Below, one piece after another: positions 8,633 to 15,843 of a DNA stretch of 30,287 nt. Made by a program: the position numbers and the translations under genes. The stretch is from a virus, in the IMG/VR virus record IMGVR_UViG_3300045051_001515, positions 1-30,287 of that record. One strand, given 5' to 3'. The notes under the pieces are model-generated. The model made no database searches, was not told where the DNA came from, and saw only the letters and a program-made list of their open reading frames with translations. Position 1 is the first letter of the stretch; every line of letters begins with the position of its first letter.

Positions 8633-11236
8633 TCACTTTATAAGGTCGTTCACCCGGTAGTAGAGGCTGTAGTTTTTCAGCTTGAAATACTTGCCGAGGT
8701 CGGAGGATGAAAACTTAAACCGGAACTGCCTGCCGGGGTAGTCGGTTTCAAACAGGCCCTCTACCTCCTTGTCGGTGAAAGCCGTATTTGCCAGCGAGGT
8801 GGTGGTGCTGTTCCATACCCCGTCCCGGTCGGCCTGCCACGCCACGCCGAAGTTGTCGGCGGTGCTGTCGTAGCCGATAACCCAGAGGCGGTCTATAACC
8901 TTATGGTTATTTAGCGCGCCCAGCGAGTAGTCCTTGGTTATCCAGTAGGAGTTCATCGCCTCGCCGGAGTAGGTGTATATCCCGTCGCGCAAGATGTCGT
9001 ATATCTTGGAGCCGGAGGAGCCGTCCCCGGCCATCGGCGTGTCGTCGTGGACCATCAGCGAGGCGTAAGACGGCCCCACCATCGGCACCCATTTCTTATT
9101 GCGCTGCCAGAGCAGGCACAGGTCGTTCTGGGTCGTGGAGGTCGTGGACGTGCAGAGGAGATAGCGGCCGTCGTAGTAGAGCGAAGCCGGGCGCGGCGCC
9201 AGCGTGCCGTTGGTCCAGTTCACCACCGAGGACACAAAGGAGGCCGTCTGCGTGGAGGTCGTGATGTTCGGCAGTATGCGGTACTGCAGGTGCGCCCCCA
9301 GCGCGGCCGCCACGTTGGCGTTGTTGGTCTGGGTCAGCCACGCGGGCGAGGCGGCGTCCTCGTCAAAGACCGAGGCCGAGGAGCGCACCTGAACCGAGGA
9401 GAGCCCCACTTCGCTCTCGGAACCGGCCAGCGAGAATGTGCCCCACGCGGCGAGGTCCGCGCCCACGTTGTAGACCGGCGAGGTGTAGGTGGAGGTCGAG
9501 AACGCTGAAACCGACACCGACGTGAAGCTCGATATCGCCACACCGGAGGAGTAGGTGATATAGTATTTCCAGTACCGCTCCGTGGCCGCGGCCGGCAGCG
9601 TGCCGCCGGGGAGAATCTGCGCGATGGACCAGGTGTTGCTGTCGGCGGAATACTCGAAGTTCAGGATGACGTTGGTGCCCTTGAAGTCCACCGCATAGGG
9701 CGGGTCGGTCAGGCCGCTGTCGTAGGTCGCGGAGGTGGAAGACGTGACCTGCGCACGCAGTTCCTCGGTGTCGAAGTCCTCACGGTAGTGAGAATCGCTC
9801 CAATGTTTCCAGCAACGCCGATATACCCGAACCCCGTTAACGCGGTCAAAGGCCGAGCTGACGTGCGTGTTGCCGCCGGCGTCTATGAGCTTGACCTTGA
9901 TGTTGCCGGAGCCGGAAATGCCGGCGAACTCGCGCAGTTGCCAGGAGGACGTGGGAATGTCGTTGTCGAGGGTGGAGCAGGCCGTGGCCGTCCAGGTCGT
10001 CTGATTTATTACCGCGTTATCGGCGGCGTTGAGGACCTGTATGGTCGTGGATTCCAGCAGGGTAGCCGCCGCGTAGTCCATCCTGCCGTGATAAAGCCCG
10101 GCGTAAGGAGCCTCGCTGGCCACGGAGGTAAAGGCCCCGGTCCAGTTCGTGCCATCGGCGGCCTCAAAGCCGGAGTTGGCGAACATGATGACGTAGCCGG
10201 TGGAGCCGGTGGTCAACGCGCCGCTGTTATAGGTCCGGGCCTTGATGGAGCCGGCGGTGATGTCGTAGTCCCAGCCGGCGCCGTTGCCGAGCTGCCAGCC
10301 GTTCTTCGTGCTGACCGCCCACGTCTGCTCGGAGGAATCGGCCGCGAGGATATTCTTGGTCGTGTTGCGGATTTCCTCGGACACGATGGACGGCCGCCCG
10401 GAACCGGCCCACGCCGCCACGCCGCGCCGGGAGAGCCAGGTGATGGCCCCGTCCACCATCTGCACGGAGCGGTCATCTATACAGCCGATATCGAGCGACA
10501 GGTCGTACCACCAGAACGTATCGGCGTCCGAGCCTTTCAGGAGCCCGGCGGAGCCATCCTTGCCGATGAACAGGCCGTAGGGCGTGGTCTTCACGCACCG
10601 GATAGGCTGGCCGTCGTCCTTGTGGAAATACTTGAGCACCGCGCTGTCGGCGGTGGTGGTGACGGTCCAGTTCTCCGGCAGGTTGTAGGCCGAGAGCGCC
10701 ACGCGGGAGGTATCGGTGGACAGGTTCACGCATACGAGCCGGTTGGCGTAGAACTCCACATACCGGCAGGCGTCCATCCCGGCCGCGGTGGCCGTGGAGC
10801 CGCCGGTGTAGTAGAACGGCCGCGCGGTCCCGTCAACGATATAGTACCGCTTGAAAGCCTGCACGCCGTCTATGTCGCGCACGGCCGATAGCGTCTGGAT
10901 GGTCCCGAACGTGCCGCTGGTCGTGGAGGCCAGAACCTCGGCGCCGGACTGCGTGATGATGACCTTACGAGCGCTCTCGTCTACGAACGAGCCGAGGAAG
11001 GACACCGTGCTTTTGCCGAGGTTGTAGTGCTGTAGTGAGCCCGGCATGGGCCGCAGGTCGCCCTCGTCCGTGATGACGTTGGCCGCGTCCTGCGCGTCCT
11101 TGGCCGCTATCAGCATCGGGTCGGCGCTGTTGTTCACGCCGCCGAACTCAAAGGAATGGAGCTCGCCCGGGGTATCGCCCGCATAAAGGGCGCCGGGTAG
11201 CGCAAGGAAGGCCGAGAGGAGGGCTCTAAACAACAT
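8633..11236 (-). CDS. Tail nozzle / beta-propeller tail protein with an N-terminal signal peptide
   Basis: 867 residues. After an unusual leader, residues 27-65 carry the pattern FxxGGVNNSADP, then AxxAxNV, then DGDLRPMPG-like (here EGDLRPMPG), which marks the start of many phage tail stabilisation/nozzle proteins (P22 gp10-like role, SU10 nozzle). The rest is Ser/Thr-rich beta structure, consistent with a beta-propeller plus insert domains. The gene follows the adaptor gene with an 11-base overlap. The first 20 residues (MLFRALLSAFLALPGALYA) are a strong Sec signal peptide. No ATG, GTG or TTG occurs between that start and the conserved FxFGG region, so the leader must be translated. This is abnormal for a virion protein. 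Confidence 0.7.
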   Translation of the reverse strand: MLFRALLSAFLALPGALYAGDTPGELHSFEFGGVNNSADPMLIAAKDAQDAANVITDEGDLRPMPGSLQHYNLGKSTVSFLGSFVDESARKVIITQSGAEVLASTTSGTFGTIQTLSAVRDIDGVQAFKRYYIVDGTARPFYYTGGSTATAAGMDACRYVEFYANRLVCVNLSTDTSRVALSAYNLPENWTVTTTADSAVLKYFHKDDGQPIRCVKTTPYGLFIGKDGSAGLLKGSDADTFWWYDLSLDIGCIDDRSVQMVDGAITWLSRRGVAAWAGSGRPSIVSEEIRNTTKNILAADSSEQTWAVSTKNGWQLGNGAGWDYDITAGSIKARTYNSGALTTGSTGYVIMFANSGFEAADGTNWTGAFTSVASEAPYAGLYHGRMDYAAATLLESTTIQVLNAADNAVINQTTWTATACSTLDNDIPTSSWQLREFAGISGSGNIKVKLIDAGGNTHVSSAFDRVNGVRVYRRCWKHWSDSHYREDFDTEELRAQVTSSTSATYDSGLTDPPYAVDFKGTNVILNFEYSADSNTWSIAQILPGGTLPAAATERYWKYYITYSSGVAISSFTSVSVSAFSTSTYTSPVYNVGADLAAWGTFSLAGSESEVGLSSVQVRSSASVFDEDAASPAWLTQTNNANVAAALGAHLQYRILPNITTSTQTASFVSSVVNWTNGTLAPRPASLYYDGRYLLCTSTTSTTQNDLCLLWQRNKKWVPMVGPSYASLMVHDDTPMAGDGSSGSKIYDILRDGIYTYSGEAMNSYWITKDYSLGALNNHKVIDRLWVIGYDSTADNFGVAWQADRDGVWNSTTTSLANTAFTDKEVEGLFETDYPGRQFRFKFSSSDLGKYFKLKNYSLYYRVNDLIK

Positions 11237-11939
11237 ACCCGCCCCTCCGGGCCGCCATTTTACGGCGCAGATAGTCCGGTAATGCGGAGGTGGCGGTGTT
11301 GGCGGGTTCCGTGGCTTCCTCGCCGCGCCAGGCTTTCAGCTTGGCCTCGGCGGAGGCTTCCTGCGGAAAAATCAGCTCCTTTTTGCCCTGATAGCGGTAG
11401 ATGTCGGCCAGCACGAACGCGGCCAGCACGTCCTCCCCCTCCTCGGGGAAAGGGAGCAAGGATTTAGCCGTGCCGAGGTCGCTCTCGGAGAACCGGGTCA
11501 GCTTGAGCTTGCCGAATCCGGCCAGCGTGGTGCCGGAGGACGGGATATTGCCGATGCGTATCTTGCGCGCGCCGGAGGCGTCCCTGCCGATATAGAGATA
11601 CCAGCCCGGGTCTCCCTCGCCGCTCTCACCCAGAGAGCCGTCGGCCTTGGCGTACTTGTGGTATTCCTTGATGGAGATGTTCCGCAGCGAGGAATGGTTG
11701 CCCGCGTAGATGTCCACTATCTTGCGGATATCCGCGTCGAGCGTGTAGTCGGTAACTCCGGGCGAGAGGGTGATGGTTATAGGCTCATAGAGCCAGTCCC
11801 AGAGCCAGTTCTTTGCGATGCGGTCTAGGCCGCTGTTTATTGCCGCGAGCACGTCCTTGGCCGACTGGTCATTGACCGTAGCCGGATTTCCGTACTGCGT
11901 CTTGCGTTTTAAGTCCGCTATGAACTGGTCGAGGTTCAT
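11226..11939 (-). CDS. Head-tail adaptor (connector) protein
   Basis: 237 residues, RBS GGGAGGG before the ATG. The N-terminal helical part has the pattern LxxINSGLDRIAKNWLWDWL, followed by a beta section ITLSPGVTDYTL and IRKIVDIY, the order typical of phage adaptor proteins that bind the portal (gp4/gp6-like connectors). A charged helical part (DVLAAFVLADIYRYQGKKE) follows. The C-terminus is basic and ends RRKMAARRGGYVV. It lies directly upstream of, and overlaps, the nozzle gene, as expected for portal-adaptor-nozzle assembly. Confidence 0.65.
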   Translation of the reverse strand: MNLDQFIADLKRKTQYGNPATVNDQSAKDVLAAINSGLDRIAKNWLWDWLYEPITITLSPGVTDYTLDADIRKIVDIYAGNHSSLRNISIKEYHKYAKADGSLGESGEGDPGWYLYIGRDASGARKIRIGNIPSSGTTLAGFGKLKLTRFSESDLGTAKSLLPFPEEGEDVLAAFVLADIYRYQGKKELIFPQEASAEAKLKAWRGEEATEPANTATSALPDYLRRKMAARRGGYVV

Positions 11940-11961
11940 CCGTCACCCTCCCACCCGAAAT

Positions 11962-12294
11962 TTACTTTTTGCCCTTGCCCTTAACTTTCGGCTCGGAGGT
12001 GGCGGGGCCGGCGGCCTGCGTCTGCTCCGGGGCGTCGTTCTCGTGATCCGGGGCCGGCACCACGTTGTGCGCGCCCATGCATACGAGCTTGCCGGACTTC
12101 ATCCACGGATGATTGTCGAGCAGTTCCTGCACCTTTTCGTCGGAGGTGATGAGCTGGCCCTGGCCCTGATGGTTGGGGTAGAATTTGATGGCCTTGCGTT
12201 TGAGGCGCACACCCGTGGACTCGTTCTTGGCGCCCTTGGGGACCACCACCATCTCCGGCTCCCTCATGCCCGGCGTTATGTAAGTTTTCGTCAT
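11962..12294 (-). CDS. Hypothetical structural-module protein
   Basis: 110 residues. The ATG at 12294 (MTKTYITPG) has AAGG eight bases upstream and is preferred over an in-frame GTG at 12303. The N-terminal half is basic with beta character (MVVVPKGAKNE, IKFYPNHQGQG). The middle contains VQELLDNHPWMKSGKLVCMG. The C-terminal 35 residues are disordered, ending in a lysine-rich tail (KVKGKGKK). It sits between the capsid-adjacent gene and the adaptor, a place often filled by head-completion proteins, but no family is recognised. Confidence 0.65.
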   Translation of the reverse strand: MTKTYITPGMREPEMVVVPKGAKNESTGVRLKRKAIKFYPNHQGQGQLITSDEKVQELLDNHPWMKSGKLVCMGAHNVVPAPDHENDAPEQTQAAGPATSEPKVKGKGKK

Positions 12295-12320
12295 GTTTTG
12301 CACCTTTTCCTTGTGTAGTC

Positions 12321-12349
12321 CCCGGCGGCAGGGTTGGCCTGCCGCCGGG
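12321..12349 (-). other. Perfect 12-bp intergenic RNA hairpin without a U-tract
   Basis: CCCGGCGGCAGG (12321-12332) is the exact inverted repeat of 12338-12349, with a 5-base loop. It lies after the stop of the signal-peptide capsid-adjacent gene and before the RBS of the next gene. The transcribed strand has no T-run after it, so it is a poor intrinsic terminator. It may stabilise the upstream mRNA, be processed, or cause partial polarity. Confidence 0.8.
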
Positions 12350-12364
12350 TATTGGTTTTACGTC

Positions 12365-13144
12365 TTACTTCTCGTCCCAGAAGCACTCGATGAACGAGGT
12401 AGCGGTCTGCGCGGTGGAAGCGTTGCCCACCGAGATGACCACGTGCTCGTCCTTGGCGAACTCTATCCAGTTGCCGCCGTAGATGTTGCCATCAACTTCG
12501 GCGGTGTCGTCAGCGGTAGCCATGGAGGCCACCAGCGTGCTGTCGTTGCGGGTCACGCCGTCGGCCGAGCCGGCGAACTTGGCCAGCTTGCCGTATATCT
12601 TCAGCGTACCTATGGCGTCGGACTGCACGTTGCAGTACTTCAGCACGACGCGCTTGCCGGCCTCCGGGGTGATGCCGAGGCGGTTGATGTAGGTGTTGTC
12701 GGCCGACACGACTCCGGCGGTGTCTATCTCCACGGAGTAGCCGCCCGCCAGCTTGGCGTCGGTGGTCGAAGCCGCGGTCACGTCTATCAGCAGCGAGCTG
12801 TCGTCGTCGCGCTTGCCGCCGGTCAGGACGCAGTTGTAATCGTCCTCCAGGTTCAGCGCGTCGCAGAACTCGCCCAGCGTGTCGTAGGCCGCGTTGGACA
12901 GGTCGTAGGACAGGTCCGCGGTGCCTATCGGGGCCTGCGTGGTGAACGCGTCGGCCGCGATGTTGACGGCCGCCTGCGTGGAAGCACCCACGTAGGTTAT
13001 CTTCAGCAGGGTCGCGTTGCCGGGGAGGACGTACTCCGAGTTGGCTTTCTTGGTGTACTCGCGCACCATCGCGTCGTCCCCCGAGAGGGCGAAGGCATTG
13101 CCGCCTACCGCCAGCAGCATCATGGTTATCAGTATTTTCTTCAT
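12365..13144 (-). CDS. Capsid-adjacent protein with Sec signal peptide (possible decoration or secreted protein)
   Basis: 259 residues, RBS AAGGAA before the ATG. Residues 1-19 form a classic signal peptide: MKK, then hydrophobic ILITMMLLAVGG, then NAFA before LSGDD, with Ala at -3 and -1. The mature part is Asp/Ala/Thr-rich and acidic, predicted beta-rich, with scattered cysteines that could pair in the periplasm (FCDAL, YNCVL, KYCNV, IECFW). The gene lies immediately after the major capsid gene, the normal place of a head decoration protein, and is bracketed by two strong hairpins. Either it is a virion protein with a leader, or an exported late protein made in bulk. No family recognised. 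Confidence 0.7.
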   Translation of the reverse strand: MKKILITMMLLAVGGNAFALSGDDAMVREYTKKANSEYVLPGNATLLKITYVGASTQAAVNIAADAFTTQAPIGTADLSYDLSNAAYDTLGEFCDALNLEDDYNCVLTGGKRDDDSSLLIDVTAASTTDAKLAGGYSVEIDTAGVVSADNTYINRLGITPEAGKRVVLKYCNVQSDAIGTLKIYGKLAKFAGSADGVTRNDSTLVASMATADDTAEVDGNIYGGNWIEFAKDEHVVISVGNASTAQTATSFIECFWDEK

Positions 13145-13167
13145 CGTTTTATTCCTTGTTGCCCATT

Positions 13168-13193
13168 CCCCGCCGGCTTTTCAGCCGGCAGGG
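13168..13193 (-). other. Intergenic RNA hairpin after the major capsid gene
   Basis: CCCCGCCGGC (13168-13177) pairs with GCCGGCAGGG (13184-13193) as a 10-bp stem with one G-U pair and a 6-base loop. It lies between the capsid stop and the RBS of the next gene. The transcript shows no U-run after it, so it is unlikely to be an efficient rho-independent terminator. Confidence 0.75.
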
Positions 13194-13207
13194 TTCGAGG
13201 GCTTGGA

Positions 13208-14374
13208 TTATTCGGTCACCCCGTCGAAGTAACCGTGCATCTTCTCCTGGGGCACCTTAATGGTGCACTCGGAGAGGATTTCCTCGGACTTGCCGTCCAC
13301 GCCGGCCGTCTGGGTGTCCATCATGTGCATCATGTAGCGGTTCGGGAGGTGGTGGACTTCCAGGTTCGGGATGTCGAGGACGATGCCCGTGCCGGCCAGG
13401 CCGGTGAGGTCGTCGAGGCTGTCGTTCTCCAGCAGCGGGCTGTAGGCGATGTCGAGGTCACCGAAGGGGGTGATGTAGCTCGACAGCTTGAGGCCGTAGC
13501 TGGGGTTGAACGCGGCGGGCGTTATCTTGTTCTTGGCGAACCCGTTGATAACGTTGATGACCGTGCCCGAGCCGACCAGCAGCTTCTTGTTGGAGCCGAA
13601 GCGGAAGGACTTGCGGAGGAAGTTGTCGAACTCCTCGTTGGTCATCTCGCCGCCCATGTCGGTCACGTTCGTGGAGATCCAGCGCAGGACGCCGCGCATG
13701 GTGCGGTGCTCCTTGCTGTCCACGGGGCCGGAAGCGGTGAACGACCGCTGGCCGACGATGTACTTCTTCTCCAGCTCGCGGGCATGCTTGATGATGGCCT
13801 TGGCGCGGTCCTTCTCGGGGTCGCTCTGGCCGTACACCTCGGAGTTCATGGCGGTACCGGTCCATCCGATGTCCGTCTTGGTTATCTCCATGTAGTTGTA
13901 CGGGTTGCTCTTGAGGGTCATCAGTATCGGGGAGGCGCCGGCGCCTTCCTCCGAGCTGTCACCGATGATGAAGAGCTGGTCACCCACGGACGCGGCGGCG
14001 GCGGCCTCCTCGCCCACGGCGCGGCTGATGGCCACGGTGGTAGAGGTCGGCGTCGCGGTCACGCGGACGATTTCCTTCTTGTTGATCTGCACGAGCATGT
14101 TCTTGGCGAAGTAGCTGTAGTTCGTCACTATCATGCTGGTCGCGGCAGCGGTGAGGGCGGTGGCGAGAACGTCGAACTGCGCGGGCAGCGAATCCTCGAA
14201 CCACTCCACCTTCTTGTTGCCGGACGGAACGAGCCTGCCGGCCGCCTTGGTCATGATGACCGTGAGCGGGGCCTTGTCTATCTCGAGCTCGTGGATTATG
14301 GGGGCCACGGAGCGAACCGCGCGGCCTTCGGTGGCCTGGTTCGCGCTGGTCTGAACGCCTGAACGCATCGTCAT
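13208..14374 (-). CDS. Major capsid protein, SU10/DUF5309-like HK97 fold
   Basis: 388 residues. The RBS AAAGGAG seven bases before the ATG is one of the best in the window and fits high expression. The N-terminus (GRAVRSVAPIIHELEIDKAPL then WFEDSLPAQF) and the later PYNYMEITKTDIGWTGTA and KKYIVGQRS segments match the SU10-type/DUF5309 major capsid family as I recall it. A Gly-rich FNPSYGLKLSSYITPFGDLDI segment near the C-terminus fits an A-domain. It follows the scaffold gene directly. The product forms the icosahedral shell; no in-line protease gene is seen, and the scaffold is separate. Confidence 0.88.
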   Translation of the reverse strand: MTMRSGVQTSANQATEGRAVRSVAPIIHELEIDKAPLTVIMTKAAGRLVPSGNKKVEWFEDSLPAQFDVLATALTAAATSMIVTNYSYFAKNMLVQINKKEIVRVTATPTSTTVAISRAVGEEAAAAASVGDQLFIIGDSSEEGAGASPILMTLKSNPYNYMEITKTDIGWTGTAMNSEVYGQSDPEKDRAKAIIKHARELEKKYIVGQRSFTASGPVDSKEHRTMRGVLRWISTNVTDMGGEMTNEEFDNFLRKSFRFGSNKKLLVGSGTVINVINGFAKNKITPAAFNPSYGLKLSSYITPFGDLDIAYSPLLENDSLDDLTGLAGTGIVLDIPNLEVHHLPNRYMMHMMDTQTAGVDGKSEEILSECTIKVPQEKMHGYFDGVTE

Positions 14375-14405
14375 TGTGTATCTCCTTTAAGGGCTGTGGG
14401 GTGCG

Positions 14406-15446
14406 CTAGAAGTGGCCTTTAAGGCCCTTCGCAGCATTGACTAACCCTCTTAAGCCGTCGTTTTTCGGCGCAGAAGAACCCTTGGCACCCGCGGGCGCGC
14501 CTGCCCCTGCGGCTGCCGCGGCACCAGCGGCCTGCTTGCCGGCGTTAGCCCGGCTTTCGGCCTCTAACCGCGTTTTCTCCGCCCTCTCCCTGTCGGCCAT
14601 GATGCCCCGGGCAACGTAGTAAGCGATGTAGGGGGTGTCGGGCCGGTTGGCGAGGTGCGGGCTTTCCTTGAGTATCTCGGCGCGGAGCGGAGCCAGTTCC
14701 GTGAAGTCGGGATAGGAGGCGGTGTCCTGCGACATCGTGGTCTCCACCCGGGCTATCTCGGCCTTTATCTTCCCGGCGAGGGCTTCGCTTTCCGCTTTAG
14801 CGTTCATCATCTTGGTCTTGAACGCCTCCACCTTCTTGGACCATTCGCGCTTGTCGAGGCGGTACTCGAACCTCTCGTCCTCGGTCATGGCGGCCAGCAT
14901 TTCGGTCTCGGGCATGCCTTTGTACTTCTCGGGCACGTTCGGGGAGTAGGCGGAGTTGGCGATGTACTCCTGCATTTTCAGCAGGGAATCGCGGGTCTCC
15001 GCGAGCTGGCTTTCCAGGCCGCCTATGGTCAGGGTGAGGGTCTTATTCTCCCCCGCCAGGCGCTGTGCTTCCGGTGCGGAAGCGTCGTAGGTGGCGAGTA
15101 ACTCTGCGGCGTCCTTGAACGTTTTGCCGTTCTTGGCTTTCAGTACAGCCGTCTCCGCGGCGGGCTTCTCCTCGGTTCCTTCGGGTTGGCCGTCGGTGAC
15201 TTCGGTGGCCTCCTCGCCTTCGGGAGTGGCGGCGGGCTCGGCCGGGGGTTCCTGGCCGGGTTTCTGGACGGGCTTGAACTCGCCGTCCTTGATGTGGCCC
15301 ACTACCGGTATCTTCGACAGGGACACGATCTTGTCCCCGTAGGTGTCCCTGCCCTGCGCGGGCGTGGCCGGGGCGGAAGCCGGGGCCGCGGCGGGCGCGG
15401 GGGTGGCGGTGGCTGCGGGAGCTGCTGTCTGCTGTGCTGGTGTCAT
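14406..15446 (-). CDS. Head scaffolding protein
   Basis: 346 residues, RBS AAGGAG. The N-terminal 130 residues are Ala/Pro/Glu-rich and disordered. Residues about 135-300 are charged helix or coiled coil (LAGENKTLTLTIGGLESQLAE onward) with a conserved-looking MTEDERFEYRLDKREW segment. The C-terminus is Ala/Gly-rich and ends in a basic helix (LRGLVNAAKGLKGHF), as scaffold proteins use to bind coat. Position between portal and capsid genes supports the call. A small stem (GCCGG/CCGGC at 15463-15477) lies just upstream of the RBS. Confidence 0.8.
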   Translation of the reverse strand: MTPAQQTAAPAATATPAPAAAPASAPATPAQGRDTYGDKIVSLSKIPVVGHIKDGEFKPVQKPGQEPPAEPAATPEGEEATEVTDGQPEGTEEKPAAETAVLKAKNGKTFKDAAELLATYDASAPEAQRLAGENKTLTLTIGGLESQLAETRDSLLKMQEYIANSAYSPNVPEKYKGMPETEMLAAMTEDERFEYRLDKREWSKKVEAFKTKMMNAKAESEALAGKIKAEIARVETTMSQDTASYPDFTELAPLRAEILKESPHLANRPDTPYIAYYVARGIMADRERAEKTRLEAESRANAGKQAAGAAAAAGAGAPAGAKGSSAPKNDGLRGLVNAAKGLKGHF

Positions 15447-15498
15447 CTTGCTTTCTCCTTACGCCGGGTTGTCCGGCTTACTGCTATGAGGGTTGTCC

Positions 15499-15843
15499 TC
15501 AAATAGTCTTGGCCTTCTCGGCTTTGTGGCGCCGCTCCAGTTCCTTGGAGGCGTTCTCGCCTTTTACCATCAGCCGGCGGCAGGCGGTTTCTATGCCGGC
15601 CAGGCCCCGGCGCAGGCCGCTGTTGTAGGCGTTGAACAGGGCCACGGCCTCGGTGTCGGTGGTCTTGGTCGGGTTCCATTCCCCGTCCGCCTTGGCCTGT
15701 TCGCGCTGGGCGTCCAGCTCGGGCTTGAGCCGTCGCGTGTAAAATTCGTTGAGGCGCAGGAAGTTGTCGGCCTCTATGCCGGCGCCCTGTATCACTATCA
15801 GGCCCTGAATGGTCAGGTCTTTGAGTTCCGGGTTCTTAAGCAC
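15499..15843 (-). CDS. Hypothetical protein between portal and scaffold
   Basis: 114 residues from a GTG start with GGGAGG upstream; it overlaps the portal 3' end by eight bases. Predicted mostly helical, with KDLTIQGLIVIQGAGIEADN near the N-terminus and a charged C-terminus (ASKELERRHKAEKAK). No cysteines or membrane segment. Co-transcribed with head genes, so perhaps an assembly factor or minor head protein. Family not recognised. Confidence 0.7.
   Translation of the reverse strand: MLKNPELKDLTIQGLIVIQGAGIEADNFLRLNEFYTRRLKPELDAQREQAKADGEWNPTKTTDTEAVALFNAYNSGLRRGLAGIETACRRLMVKGENASKELERRHKAEKAKTI

Noticed and set aside
9788-10891. Plus-strand open frame over the nozzle gene
   Set aside because: Shadow of the nozzle gene in GC-rich DNA; no motif, RBS or operon context.
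13188-13206. tRNA T-arm-like GGGTTCGAGG
   Set aside because: The surrounding bases do not form acceptor, D or anticodon stems; the sequence is part of a hairpin arm between genes.
12293-14362. Very long plus-strand open frame over the capsid genes
   Set aside because: It lies antisense to the major capsid and signal-peptide genes, has no recognisable domains, is Val/Gly/His-rich as expected from the complement of GC-rich codons, and has no plausible neighbours on that strand.
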